DNA of 64,000 bases from Candidatus Accumulibacter similis (GCA_013347225.1 CP054595.1:4894415-4958414), one strand, 5' to 3'; counted from the first letter of the stretch, positions 1 through 8,989 are shown. Notes: generated by a model from the sequence alone, not told the origin. A program made the numbers and translations.

Positions 1-34
1 GCATGACTGTTTCTCCATTGACGAGTGGCATGGA

Positions 35-69
35 AAAGGGGCCGCCAAGCTGTGCTTCACGGCCCCTTT
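35..69 (-). terminator. Rho-independent terminator of ahpC
   Basis: A 10-bp perfect stem (AAAGGGGCCG with CGGCCCCTTT) encloses a 15-nt loop. Read on the minus strand, the stem is followed by TTTTCC. It lies about 60 bases past the ahpC stop codon, the expected place for its terminator. Confidence 0.75.
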
Positions 70-129
70 GCGCTGGCACCCGCGTATGCTGCCGGACTGC
101 GGGCCCGGCAGCAGGGCGTGCAGCGGCGG

Positions 130-693
130 CTAGATCTTGCCGACGAGGTCGAGCGACGGTGCCAGGGTGGCCTCGCCCGGAGTCCACTTGGCGGGGCAGA
201 CCTCACCCGGGTGGCTGGCGACGTATTGCGCCGCCTGCACCTTGCGCAGCAGCTCCTTGGCGTCGCGACCGATGCCGAGATCGTGGATTTCGCAGACCTT
301 GATGACGCCTTCCGGATTGACGACGAAGGTGCCGCGCAGCGCCAGGCCCTCTTCCTCGATCATGACGTCGAAGTTGCGGGTGATGTTGCCGGTCGGGTCG
401 CCGATCATCGGATAGCGGATCTTCTTGATCGTCTCGGAAGCATCGGCCCACGCCTTGTGCGTGAAGTGGGTGTCGGTCGACACGGCATAGACTTCGACGC
501 CGATCTTCTGGAAGTCCGCGTACTCATCGGCCAGGTCGCCGAGTTCGGTCGGGCAGACGAAGGTGAAGTCGGCCGGGTAGAAGACGACGACGGACCACTT
601 GCCCCGCAGGTCGGCATCGGAGACGGGGACGAACTTGCCATTGTGAAAAGCGGTGGCTTTGAACGGCTTGACTTCGGTATTGATCAAGGACAT
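130..693 (-). CDS. ahpC: Alkyl hydroperoxide reductase subunit C (typical 2-Cys peroxiredoxin)
   Basis: AhpC reduces hydrogen peroxide, organic hydroperoxides and peroxynitrite in the cytoplasm. The 187-residue product has the usual length of the family. The peroxidatic cysteine is C47 in FVCPTE and the resolving cysteine is C166 in the VCPAKW segment near the C-terminus. I chose the ATG at 693 because it gives the conserved MSLINTEV start and is preceded by GGAGAGCTCACG; the longer open frame upstream is not AhpC-like. No ahpF reductase gene is adjacent, so electrons probably come from a reductase encoded elsewhere. It is a single gene followed by a clear terminator. Confidence 0.97.
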   Translation of the reverse strand: MSLINTEVKPFKATAFHNGKFVPVSDADLRGKWSVVVFYPADFTFVCPTELGDLADEYADFQKIGVEVYAVSTDTHFTHKAWADASETIKKIRYPMIGDPTGNITRNFDVMIEEEGLALRGTFVVNPEGVIKVCEIHDLGIGRDAKELLRKVQAAQYVASHPGEVCPAKWTPGEATLAPSLDLVGKI

Positions 694-740
694 CGTGAGC
701 TCTCCTTCGAGTTCGGTGGATGAAAAGAAGCGACGGACGA

Positions 741-770
741 ATCGTAGTGCAGCGGGCAGAATTGTTCCAA
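741..770 (-). promoter_or_regulatory. Possible sigma70 promoter of ahpC
   Basis: On the minus strand TTGGAA (765-770) and TACGAT (741-746) are separated by 18 bases, about 50 bases upstream of the ahpC start. The match is moderate. AhpC genes are often controlled by OxyR, but I could not identify a convincing OxyR site. Confidence 0.35.
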
Positions 771-1145
771 TTGATTCTCGTAATTCGTGCCATAGCCCGG
801 GGCTATTCGGCAGCGCAGCGGGGAACGGACGGATCCGGCGCGCGCCGCAGGGCGGGCGAGCGGCGGACCGGGAAGCCGGATCGGCGTCCGCATTGACGGC
901 TGCCGACGATTTCCGTGATACTCGGGGCTCTGTCGATGACCACCAGACCCCGTTCGGCATGGTGACCGCCAGGGCATGCCGGCCGGGCACCTGCGGGATG
1001 ACCGGGGCCGGCCCGGGCAGCAGCACGGCACGCGGCCGTTCGCCGCAGGCAACCTCGTTTCAGGATCAGGACCGGTGAATCTCGCTTTCCCTGCACCACC
1101 CTTGCCGGCAGGCCAGCCGGCGAACGCACTGGCGATGCCCAAGCG
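771..1145. other. Non-coding spacer
   Basis: GC-rich spacer between divergently oriented ahpC and the methyltransferase gene. The open frames across it are shadows with no recognisable protein. I see no repeat or RNA gene here. Confidence 0.5.
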
Positions 1146-2003
1146 ATGAGCATGGTCGATGTCATCGATGGGGTCAGCTATCCGCGGCTCGACCCGATCG
1201 CCTGCCCGCTCTGCGGCAAGCAGGGCCCGCCGCGCGTGATCGCCGCCCGTTTCAGCATGCTGACATCGGTCGCCGAGTGCCCCGCCTGCCGCCTCGCCTA
1301 CCAGACGCCGCCGCCGTCCGAGGAAGCCTCGCGCGCCTACATGAACTGGCGCTGGTCGTCCGGCGACAGCTACGTGACCGATTCGGAGAACAAGCGCCGC
1401 GCGGCGCGCGCGAAGTTGACGCATGTCCAGGAAGTCCGGCCCCTGCCCGGCCGGCTGCTCGACTTCGGGGCCGGCTCCGGCGCCTTCGTCCGTGCCAGCC
1501 TGGACGCCGGCTGGCAGGCGGTCGGCGTCGAACAGAGCGAAGCGGCGATCGCCCGCGCGCGCGAGTACTACGGCGTCGATCTGACGGATTCGCTGCCCGA
1601 CGAGGAGTTCGACGTGATCACGATGTGGGACGTCGTCGAGCACCTGCGCGACCCGCTGGCGGTGCTGCAGCTGCTGCACGGCCGCCTGCGCAAGGACGGC
1701 GTGCTGCTGATGGAAACCGGCAACTACGAGAACTGGCGGCGGATCCTCGAGGGCGAGCGCTGGAGCCTCTACCTCCTCGACCACCACTTCTATTTCTCGC
1801 CGGCCAGCCTGGAAACCGTCGTCACGCGTGCGGGCTTCGCCGCCTTCCGGGTACTCGACGTCGATCACTCGGCGCCCTCGCTGCGCCGCACGCTGACGCG
1901 GCCGCGCTGGGGAATGCGCGCCTGGCGGACCTACTTCGCATCGAAGCGGGCGTGGCCCGAGCACGGCGACATCAACGTCATGGTCGCCGCTGCCACCGCC
2001 TGA
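1146..2003 (+). CDS. Class I SAM-dependent methyltransferase with N-terminal zinc motif
   Basis: The 285-residue protein begins with a four-cysteine zinc-ribbon-like pattern (C20/C23 in CPLC and C45/C48 in CPAC). A Rossmann methyltransferase domain follows, with motif I LLDFGAGSGAFV at residues 104-115, an acidic residue in VGVEQSE, and the post-motif segment MWDVVEHLRDP. This arrangement is typical of Methyltransf_23-type enzymes encoded with surface-polysaccharide and sugar-modification genes. The next gene resembles a pyruvyl transferase, which supports a role in decorating a glycan, but the substrate cannot be read from the sequence. Confidence 0.85.
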   Translation: MSMVDVIDGVSYPRLDPIACPLCGKQGPPRVIAARFSMLTSVAECPACRLAYQTPPPSEEASRAYMNWRWSSGDSYVTDSENKRRAARAKLTHVQEVRPLPGRLLDFGAGSGAFVRASLDAGWQAVGVEQSEAAIARAREYYGVDLTDSLPDEEFDVITMWDVVEHLRDPLAVLQLLHGRLRKDGVLLMETGNYENWRRILEGERWSLYLLDHHFYFSPASLETVVTRAGFAAFRVLDVDHSAPSLRRTLTRPRWGMRAWRTYFASKRAWPEHGDINVMVAAATA

Positions 2004-2080
2004 GAGGGAGGCCGGCTGGCCCCGAATGCCCGCAGCAGGGCGAGCTGCGACGAAAGCAGAAACAGGCGGGAAACAGACTC

Positions 2081-2881
2081 TTGAAGCCGATCAGACTCTA
2101 CTGGTGGCAGGGCGAGGGCCGCGATGATCCCGCGCAGCGGAATTTTGGCGACTGGCTGTCGCCATTGATCGTCGGCATGGTGTCGGGGCGGCCGGTGGTG
2201 CATGCGCCGGTCGCCAGCGCCGACATGCTCGCCATCGGGACGATCCTGAAGCGGGAACGACAGGCGCGGCGATTCCTGCTGCCGCGCCGTCTGCACATCT
2301 GGGGCAGCGGCGCCGGCGACGCCAGCGAGCAATTCCCCGGCCGCCACCACTATCACGCCGTCCGCGGCCGCCACACGCTGGCCGCCATCGCCGGCCGCGG
2401 CCAGGGGACAGCGCTCGGCGACCCCGGACTGCTCGTCGGCCACTACTGGAGCGGCCGGCCGCGGCCGCCGAAGCGGCACGCGCTTGGCGTCATCCCGCAT
2501 TTCGTCGACCAGGACAGCGCCGCCGTCGCCGAGCTGCTGCGCAAACCCGGCGCACGGCTGATCAACGTCTTTGCGCCGATCGACGAAATCCTGCACGAGG
2601 TGCTGTCCTGCGCGCTGGTGCTGTCATCGAGCCTGCACGGTCTGATCATCAGCGACGCGCTCGATGTCCCGAACCGGCGCATGATCATCTCCGAGAACAT
2701 CCGCTCGAGCCTCAAGTTCGCCGACTACTACTCGGCCTTCGGCCTCGCCGAACCGACCCCGCTCGACGCGCGGCTGCTGCGCGGCAACGAAAGCCCCGAG
2801 AGCCTCGTCGGCGACTATCGCCGACCCGACGTCGACAGCCGTTGCGCCGAACTGCTGCGATCGTTTCCGGACGTCGTCTGA
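2081..2881 (+). CDS. Polysaccharide pyruvyl transferase family protein
   Basis: About 266 residues if translation starts at the TTG at 2081, which gives a start near KPIRLYWWQGEG; no ATG lies near the conserved beginning. The C-terminal part contains SSSLHGLI around residues 182-189, the family signature that binds the phosphoenolpyruvate donor, preceded by the pattern LINVFAPIDEILHEVLSCALVL. Members transfer pyruvate as a ketal onto cell-wall or exopolysaccharide sugars. The gene follows the methyltransferase by 77 bases on the same strand, so the two probably form a small glycan-modification unit. The start is the least certain point. Confidence 0.75.
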   Translation: MKPIRLYWWQGEGRDDPAQRNFGDWLSPLIVGMVSGRPVVHAPVASADMLAIGTILKRERQARRFLLPRRLHIWGSGAGDASEQFPGRHHYHAVRGRHTLAAIAGRGQGTALGDPGLLVGHYWSGRPRPPKRHALGVIPHFVDQDSAAVAELLRKPGARLINVFAPIDEILHEVLSCALVLSSSLHGLIISDALDVPNRRMIISENIRSSLKFADYYSAFGLAEPTPLDARLLRGNESPESLVGDYRRPDVDSRCAELLRSFPDVV

Positions 2882-3148
2882 GCGGTCGCGACGGAACCGG
2901 CGCGAGCAGTCGGGGATGCCCGGCGCGAGCGAGCGAACGACGAGGCCTGCCAGATGGGCAGACGAAGGCGAAGGCGGGGTGTTGCGCAGCATGTTGTGCG
3001 CCGCCGTAGCCAGCCGGCCGTGGGCGTGAGCGCGTGGGCTGCGCCGCAGATCGGTCGCGCAGTGGATTGATTCACAACCTCCGGCAGCGGCGCTCATCGG
3101 GCGAGCGCCTTCGTGTGACCGGAACGTCACCTTGCCCTGCGTGCTGGA

Positions 3149-3421
3149 TCAGGCCACCTGTCTGGGCAGGGGAATTTGAAATCTGCCCGCAACGACACCG
3201 GCGACCGTCAGGTCTTCGTCAAGCTCTTCCCAGCGCAGCGCATGTCCATCGACTTCGACCCGAACCTCCTTGAGCTGATCTTCAGACGCCTGGCAAAGAA
3301 TGCGAAAACGATCTGCCGGAAAACCGAATACCCTTCCGTCAGTCAGTTCGAGATAGATGAACCGCTTTTCAGACCAGGCCCTGATGGCCACGAGTTCGGT
3401 TTCAGTGATCATGGTATTCAT
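3149..3421 (-). CDS. DUF2442 domain protein, likely antitoxin partner
   Basis: A small protein of about 90 residues (87 if the inner ATG at 3412 is used). It shows the DUF2442 pattern FIYLELTDGRVFGFPADRF and the C-terminal LRWEELDEDLTVAGVVAG. DUF2442 genes are commonly found downstream of, and overlapping, DUF4160 genes and are thought to form toxin-antitoxin-like pairs. Here the upstream partner survives only as its last ~35 codons, and the DUF2442 start lies inside that remnant, so this gene may be orphaned. There is no clear ribosome-binding site, which fits former translational coupling. Confidence 0.75.
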   Translation of the reverse strand: MNTMITETELVAIRAWSEKRFIYLELTDGRVFGFPADRFRILCQASEDQLKEVRVEVDGHALRWEELDEDLTVAGVVAGRFQIPLPRQVA

Positions 3422-3512
3422 TATGGTATTTGTCGGGCAATGGTTGGTCGTTTTCAAAGACAAGCCGCTCGATTTCCCGTAAATCCCGGGGTGCCAGACC
3501 GCGGTTGCCGGC
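3402..3512 (-). pseudogene. DUF4160 C-terminal remnant
   Basis: The minus-strand frame ending at 3402 reads NRGLAPRDLREIERLVF and then ends in KYHNEYHDH. This is the characteristic C-terminal end of DUF4160 proteins, which normally continue upstream for about 50 more residues. Beyond about 3512 the frame no longer resembles the family and runs into the promoter side of the divergent helicase gene. The N-terminal half therefore appears to have been deleted. Confidence 0.6.
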
Positions 3513-3582
3513 GGAGTGCACCGATCGCCCCGACCTGCCGTACCATCCCGTGCTGACAGACAGCGCTCGGCAGGAGACCCGC

Positions 3583-5217
3583 ATGGCCCGCATCATCCCC
3601 GACGGCTGGCGCGAACTCGCGGTCACCGGAGGCGCGCAGCGCGAGATCGAAACCCTCGCCATCCTCGCCGACGGCCTGCCAGACGCCTATTCGGTGTACC
3701 ACGCCGTGCACTGGACCGCGACCGAAGGGCGCCATGCCATTTTCGGCGAGATCGACTTCGCCGTGGTCAACCTCGCCGGCGACATCCTGCTGATCGAACA
3801 GAAGAGCGGTTTCCTCGGCGAGACCGCTGCGGGGCTGGTCAAACAATACCCCGGCCGTTCGAAGAGCGTCCCCGTGCAGATCTCGCGCATGGTCGGCAAC
3901 CTGCGCGGCAAGCTCGCCAGCCGCGCCGACATCCCCTCGGTGCACACCGACGCCCTGCTCTACTGCCCGGATTACACGGTCAGGAACCCGGAAACCGCCG
4001 GCCTCGCTCGCGAGCGCATCGTCGACGCCAGCGCGCGCGAGCACCTTTGCCGCGTCATCCAGGAACTGTTGCCGGCGCACGCGAAGACGTCCGCCACGCC
4101 GAAAATCCACGCCTTCCTGCGCGACCTGATCCAGCTCGACACCGACGTCAGCGCGCTGATGGGGCATGCCCGCAACCTCGTCACGCGGGTTTCCGGCGGC
4201 CTCGCCCGGTGGGCACGGCGGCTCGAATTCGAGCCCTTCCGGCTGCGCATCACCGGCACGGCCGGCTCGGGCAAGACGCAGCTCGCGCTGGCCGAATACC
4301 GCGCCACCATCGAGGCCGGCAAGCGACCCCTCTACGTCTGCTTCAACCGCCCGCTGGCCGACCATTTCAACCGCATCGCCCCGCCCGGCGGCCTCGCCTG
4401 CACCTACCACCAGCTCTGCGACCAGCGGCTGCGCGACGCCGGCGAGACACCGGACTTCACCGCGCCCGACGCCTTCGAGCGCCTGCAGCAGAGCGCCGCG
4501 GCACTGCCGGCAAGCGCCGCCTTCGTCTTCGACACGATCATCGTCGACGAGGGCCAGGACATCTCCGAGACGTGGCGCGATTCCATCTTCCGCCACGCCC
4601 GGGCCGATGCGCGCCTCCTCTGGCTGGAAGACCCGATGCAGAACCTCTACGGGCGCCCGCCGACGCCGCTGCCCGGTTGGGTGACGCTGCGCTCGCAGAG
4701 CAACTACCGCAGCCCGCGGCCGGTCGTCGAACTGCTGCGTCGCCTGCTCCCCGGCGAACCCGCGATCGAGGCCGCCTCGCCGATCGCCGCCGACGAGATC
4801 GAGTGCCTCGACTATGCCGACAGCGCCGGCCTGCTCGCACGCGTCAAGGAAGCCATCCGCATCTGCTACTCGGCGGGCTTCAGGAAGCACGACCTCGCCA
4901 TCGTCAGCTACCACGGCCGCGAGCGGTCGCACCTGATGGCTCTCGACCGGCTCGGCCAGACCAGCCTGCGCCACTTCACCGGCGACTACGATCTCTTCGG
5001 GCAGCCGGTCTACACGGATGGCGACGTGCTGGTCGAGTCGGTCTACCGCTTCAAGGGCCAGTCCGCGCCGGCGGTGATCCTCGCCGAGATCGACTTCGAG
5101 GCGCTCGACGACCAGGCGGTGCGCAAGCTCTTCGTCGGTGCGACGCGCAGCTCGATGAAGCTGATCCTCGTCGTGCACGAGAGGTCGGCCGCGCGGCTGC
5201 TCGAGTGCATGGGCTGA
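3583..5217 (+). CDS. NERD nuclease-UvrD-like helicase fusion
   Basis: 544 residues starting at an ATG behind AGGAGACCC. The N-terminus carries a nuclease-related (NERD) domain, with GEIDF at residues 55-59 (D58) and IEQKSG with E72 and K74, a PD-(D/E)xK arrangement. Further on is a superfamily 1 helicase/ATPase: Walker A GTAGSGKT at 225-232, Walker B IIVDEGQD with D322/E323, and the terminal motif VGATRSSMKLILVV. NERD-helicase proteins act on nucleic acids and recur in defence islands and on mobile elements. It stands alone, just upstream of the regulator remnant and the DISARM-related block, so a defence role is an inference. A second protein of the same architecture is encoded at 11595-13319. 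Confidence 0.85.
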   Translation: MARIIPDGWRELAVTGGAQREIETLAILADGLPDAYSVYHAVHWTATEGRHAIFGEIDFAVVNLAGDILLIEQKSGFLGETAAGLVKQYPGRSKSVPVQISRMVGNLRGKLASRADIPSVHTDALLYCPDYTVRNPETAGLARERIVDASAREHLCRVIQELLPAHAKTSATPKIHAFLRDLIQLDTDVSALMGHARNLVTRVSGGLARWARRLEFEPFRLRITGTAGSGKTQLALAEYRATIEAGKRPLYVCFNRPLADHFNRIAPPGGLACTYHQLCDQRLRDAGETPDFTAPDAFERLQQSAAALPASAAFVFDTIIVDEGQDISETWRDSIFRHARADARLLWLEDPMQNLYGRPPTPLPGWVTLRSQSNYRSPRPVVELLRRLLPGEPAIEAASPIAADEIECLDYADSAGLLARVKEAIRICYSAGFRKHDLAIVSYHGRERSHLMALDRLGQTSLRHFTGDYDLFGQPVYTDGDVLVESVYRFKGQSAPAVILAEIDFEALDDQAVRKLFVGATRSSMKLILVVHERSAARLLECMG

Positions 5218-5660
5218 GCGATTCTTCTGCGGGAGGCTCATCGCGCGGGCTTGGCGGAGGTTGGCCTGCCGGCATCGGCCGGCAGCGGCGCGGGAAGGAC
5301 AGGAAGTTCGGTGACCGCCACAGCACCCTCGACAGCCCATGCAGCCGCTCAAGGTGGCCCTCATGGCCGGCGACGCGCGGAAGCGTCCGGTCCTGATCCG
5401 TGTACAGGCCCTCGATGCGCCGGCGAGTACGACGAAGGTACGCAAGCGATACCACCATTCTCAAAGAGAAGTTGTCGCTATCCCGCATCAGAATATGCGG
5501 CGGTCTGGAGCGTCGCCGTCCCCGCACTCGTTGTGGCTGATCGCTCCAGCCTCGCCGAACCGAGAAAATTGTCGAGACTGGTGCTGCCGTGCGGCCCTTT
5601 TTAGGCGACAATCGCTTCTCGTCGCCAGAAACCTTTGCCACTGAAACGAGAGACAGCGTC
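5218..5660. other. Non-coding spacer at island junction
   Basis: No convincing gene. A GC-rich inverted repeat (CTGCCGGC at 66-73 past 5200 and GCCGGCAG twelve bases later) lies at about 5266-5285 but has no T-run. The stretch separates the stand-alone helicase from degraded genes and probably contains recombination scars. Confidence 0.4.
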
Positions 5661-5780
5661 GTGCCTCCCGCTTGGTCGTGCCCATTCTGTAGCCTCCCAG
5701 AGTCACGGGTCGTGGATGAAGACGACTTGGCCATGGTCGTACGCGACGCATCCCGGGGAAGGGGATCAGCCCGCGAATGA
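5661..5780 (+). pseudogene. HIT-family protein N-terminal remnant
   Basis: The frame reads SCPFCSLPESRVVDED followed by DLAMVVRDA. This resembles the N-terminus of HIT (histidine triad) hydrolases of the CPFC-type, which normally continue with PVSPGHTLVIPRRH. Here the resemblance stops at VRDAS and the frame ends after about 40 codons, so the catalytic triad is missing. It sits directly upstream of a degraded WYL regulator. Confidence 0.5.
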
Positions 5781-5898
5781 TCACCATCCTGACGTTACAA
5801 GCCCTTCCGACCGGCTGCCTAGCCCACACCAGACGAGTTGAGGCGGCCCAAGACCAGAGACGGATCCCGAGCAGTGACGCGGGAGAGCAGGTCAGACC

Positions 5899-6240
5899 AT
5901 GAGCAACAGGGAACGTTTCTACGAAATCGACCAGATTCCTGGCGCGCGCCAACAGTTGCTGGAGCGTATCGCCAACCACCGCTTCGAAAAGGTGGGACAG
6001 ATGGTCGGCCCGCAATATGAACTGCCTAGCCTGCGGTTCAGCGCCCAGGACATCCGTGCTGTGCTGAGCATGCGGCAGCTCATGTCGAACCTCCACGTCG
6101 GCGGCCTAGTCGGCCCGCAGCTCCGGCCCACGCTCGCGCGTTGCATCGCCCCAATCGGCAGCGCCGGCAAGCCGGTCGATGAAGTGCGGCGCCAAATTCG
6201 GCTCTCGACGGTCCGTACTCTCGAATTCCGCCTTTATCAA
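5899..6240 (+). pseudogene. Degraded WYL-type transcriptional regulator (third copy)
   Basis: The frame aligns with the intact regulators at 19002 and 22745: the start MSNRERFYEIDQIPGAR, then FEKVGQMVGPQYELP, FSAQDIRAVLSM and GLVGPQLRPTLAR. The helix-turn-helix recognition region (about 35 residues between GARQ and the RFEK segment) has been deleted in frame, and similarity ends after RTLEFRLYQS, so the entire WYL ligand-sensing domain is gone. The open frame continues to 6462 with unrelated sequence. It occupies the position where BrxR/CapW-like regulators usually sit, immediately upstream of a defence operon. Confidence 0.8.
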
Positions 6241-6446
6241 TCATGCTGCAGCCCTGCAACGCTTGGCGCCACCTGCCCGTCCCGTGGCGTGAGGACAAAA
6301 CGCTCTTGCGTAACCGCAAGGGCAGCACTCGCGCCCTCAGCGTCAAGTAGAGAGGCTCCTTTGCCGCACGAACTTGCGCCGTCTCCCTGTGCCACGAGCG
6401 GGCTCAAGGAGGATCACCCAAAACACGACTTTCCACAAGGTAGGGC

Positions 6447-8078
6447 ATGGCGGTCCCGGTAATTGATCTCTTTGCCGGCCCGGGTGGACTCGCGGAGGGA
6501 TTCGCCTCTCTGCGGGACCACCAGCGCCAGCCATTCTTCGAGATCGGACTTTCCATTGAAAAGGATCCTGTGGCACACCGCACACTCACGCTCAGGGCCC
6601 TGTTCAGGCGCCTGCGCGGCACCAGCCATGTAAGGCACTACTACAGCTACCTAAGGGGCGAGATGGACGAAGGCACTTTCCGCGGGATTCCTGCCGTAGC
6701 TAGTGCCTTCGTCCAGGCTGCCGCTGAAGCGCGATGCCTGGAACTGGGCAAGTCGGATGAGAGCTGCATCGACAGCGCGATTCGCGCTGCACTGCAAGGA
6801 CAGGAAACCTGGGTACTCATCGGGGGCCCGCCCTGTCAAGCGTATTCCTTGGCGGGGCGCTCCAGACGCGCCAAGGACAACGACTTTCACAGGGACGAAA
6901 AACACTTTCTCTACAAGGAATACCTGAGAATAATTCAAGTGCATCGACCCACCCTCTTCGTGATGGAGAACGTCAAGGGACTGCTCTCATCGAAGCACGC
7001 CGGCAACCCGATGTTCGAGAGGATCATTGCGGATCTGTCCATGCCTACCGATGGACTTGAATACGAAATTCGCTCCTTCACCAAGAGGGGTGAGGGCGGT
7101 TCGCTGGAACCCGCCGACTACCTTATCCTTTCGGAGCGTTACGGGATTCCGCAAAACAGGCACCGAGTGATACTGCTCGGGGTCAGAAAGGGTCTGGGCA
7201 TCCCACAGCACAATTTGCTGACACCCGTATCTCCACCGGTCACGGTCGGACACGCCATCGATGATCTTCCGCCAATCCGCAGCAGGCTGTCGCGGGGTGA
7301 CTCAGTGGAGGCTTGGCGCAATGCTGTCCAAGCTGCGCCTGCCTATGTCAAGGGATGGCGGACGGAAAACGAGTGTGCCATGATCGAGACAATGCGCGTC
7401 TTTGGCACTGCCGCGACCAACACCACGAGCGGCGGTGCATTCGTCTCGCGAGACTGCAGAAGGCCGAAGAAGCCGACCCAACTTCAGCGGTGGGTGCATG
7501 ACCCGAGCTTGAAAGGAGTCTTGCAACATGAAGCACGCGCCCACATGGCATCCGATCTCGCCCGCTACCTGTTCTCGGCCAGCTTTGCTCATTCCACGAG
7601 TTATTCCCCACGGCTGAACATCTTTCCTCCCAAGCTGCTTCCCGATCACATCAATGTTCATGGTGAACAGGGATCGGAAGCCATCCCGTTCAACGATCGC
7701 TTCCGCGTGCAGTGCAGAAACGAACCCGCCACTACGGTGGTGGCACATATTGCGAAGGACGGGCACTACTATATTCATTATGACCCCACCCAGTGCCGAA
7801 GTCTCACGGTAAGGGAGGCTGCACGCCTCCAGACATTCCCTGACAACTATTTCTTTTCGGGCAATCGCACGGATCAGTACACGCAAGTCGGCAACGCAGT
7901 GCCCCCCCTACTTGCCCACAGGCTGGCGAGGATCTTGCGCAGCCTCCTAAACGAGATGCACAGGCGAAAAGGGACGCGGACGAACGGCTCTGTCCTGAAG
8001 GAGCAAGCGGAACAAGAATGGCGGAAGCTGTCGACAAAGGTTCCGGTGCTTGCCGAAGCGGATCAGCACGTAACCTGA
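6447..8078 (+). CDS. DNA (cytosine-5-)-methyltransferase, DrmMII-like
   Basis: 543-residue C5 methyltransferase. Motif I is VIDLFAGPGGLAEGF at the very N-terminus. The catalytic motif IV is GGPPCQAYS with C130, motif VI is MENVKGLL with E174-N175-V176, motif VIII includes PQNRHRVIL, and motifs IX-X are VREAARLQTFPDNY and QVGNAVPP. The variable target-recognition region lies between about residues 240 and 420. The enzyme methylates a specific DNA site, probably to protect self DNA. A Vsr endonuclease gene is convergent and overlaps its 3' end by 16 bases, and DISARM-type helicase genes follow on the same strand. Class 2 DISARM uses a C5 methylase (DrmMII), so this is the likely modification component, although a solitary Dcm-like enzyme remains possible. 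Confidence 0.93.
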   Translation: MAVPVIDLFAGPGGLAEGFASLRDHQRQPFFEIGLSIEKDPVAHRTLTLRALFRRLRGTSHVRHYYSYLRGEMDEGTFRGIPAVASAFVQAAAEARCLELGKSDESCIDSAIRAALQGQETWVLIGGPPCQAYSLAGRSRRAKDNDFHRDEKHFLYKEYLRIIQVHRPTLFVMENVKGLLSSKHAGNPMFERIIADLSMPTDGLEYEIRSFTKRGEGGSLEPADYLILSERYGIPQNRHRVILLGVRKGLGIPQHNLLTPVSPPVTVGHAIDDLPPIRSRLSRGDSVEAWRNAVQAAPAYVKGWRTENECAMIETMRVFGTAATNTTSGGAFVSRDCRRPKKPTQLQRWVHDPSLKGVLQHEARAHMASDLARYLFSASFAHSTSYSPRLNIFPPKLLPDHINVHGEQGSEAIPFNDRFRVQCRNEPATTVVAHIAKDGHYYIHYDPTQCRSLTVREAARLQTFPDNYFFSGNRTDQYTQVGNAVPPLLAHRLARILRSLLNEMHRRKGTRTNGSVLKEQAEQEWRKLSTKVPVLAEADQHVT

Positions 8079-8509
8079 CCAATCACCAGAACGTCCTCGT
8101 TCCCATGCAGCCACCTCTCGACAGTCTCCGCTGTGCCTTGGACCGAGTGCTTCAAGGCGCACTCCCAGACGACAGCCACGCGCCAGCCAAGTCCGTGAAG
8201 CATCTCGGCATGGCGGGAGTCACGGGCAACGTTTTCGTGGAATTTCTGCCGCCAGAACTCCGCATTGGCCTTGGGACTAGCCGTGTAGCGGCAGCCTTCG
8301 TGTCGGTGCCAGAAACAACCGTGGACGAACACCACTGCCCGATGCTTGGGGAAGACGAGATCGGGAGAACCGGGCAACGTCGTCACATGAATTCGGTAGC
8401 GAAATCCTCTGGCGAAAAGAAGGGCACGAAGCGCCCGTTCCGGCTTGGTGTTCTTGCCGCGAATGCTCGACATCATGCGGCTGCGCTGCGGCGTGGTCGG
8501 GACGCGCAC
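8063..8509 (-). CDS. vsr: Very short patch repair endonuclease Vsr
   Basis: Vsr nicks 5' to the thymine in T:G mismatches that arise when 5-methylcytosine deaminates, preventing C-to-T mutations at the partner methylase's sites. The family motifs are present in order: MSSIRGKNTKPE, LPGSPDLVFPKHRAVVFVHG with the metal-binding aspartate, GCFWHRHEGC, EFWRQKFHENVARD and GWRVAVVWEC. I prefer the GTG at 8509 (about 148 residues, GGAAGG upstream) because it gives the family's usual length; an ATG at 8617 would add an unrelated basic leader of 36 residues. Its 3' end overlaps the methyltransferase gene tail to tail. Confidence 0.92.
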   Translation of the reverse strand: MRVPTTPQRSRMMSSIRGKNTKPERALRALLFARGFRYRIHVTTLPGSPDLVFPKHRAVVFVHGCFWHRHEGCRYTASPKANAEFWRQKFHENVARDSRHAEMLHGLGWRVAVVWECALKHSVQGTAETVERWLHGNEDVLVIGQVTC

Positions 8510-8617
8510 TGTCTTGGCTACCTTCCGCTTGGATATCCAGAGAAACAGCAGCCTCGCGCGTCTGCCCGTCGGTGCGAGCGGATAACGGCGGCGAGGCAAG
8601 TTTTTCGAGCTTACCAT

Positions 8618-8989
8618 GTGCCTGACTCAGAAGCAGAGTCAAGTGCGGCTGATGGCTCACGATCGGTTTCATTCTCTGAGTGCTGCTTGGCTCTCGGGAT
8701 CGATGCGGGGCCTTGGTTGCTCGCTTTACACTGCGATTCCCTTTCTGACCGACAACAGCAATTCGGCAGGTGCGGAGGCCCTCTTTCATTTGTCCGGCGA
8801 GCCGCCCATGGCAATCATCGTCGGCAATGGCCGAGGCATGACCGACGACGGTTTGCTTGATGCGAAGGGGTCACATGGTCGAACATGAGGAGCTGTCAAC
8901 AGTGGGGGCTTGCAGGCAAGTTCGATGCAGCCTGTTTCCAGGTTCCAGGATACCGGGCAAGCCCTGCATGGAGAGGGGAATGGGGAACC
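8618..8989. other. Spacer upstream of the DISARM-like operon
   Basis: About 370 bases between vsr and the first gene of the plus-strand operon. I find no gene here that I can support. It must hold the operon promoter unless transcription comes through from the methyltransferase, but I could not pick out a clear -35/-10 pair. Confidence 0.4.

Noticed and set aside
3454..5445. A 663-codon minus-strand frame opposite the NERD-UvrD helicase
   Set aside because: No recognisable domain; the plus-strand frame carries all nuclease and helicase motifs.
8616..8888. A 90-codon plus-strand frame between vsr and the DISARM-related operon
   Set aside because: No convincing ribosome-binding site, family resemblance or coding pattern; treated as spacer.
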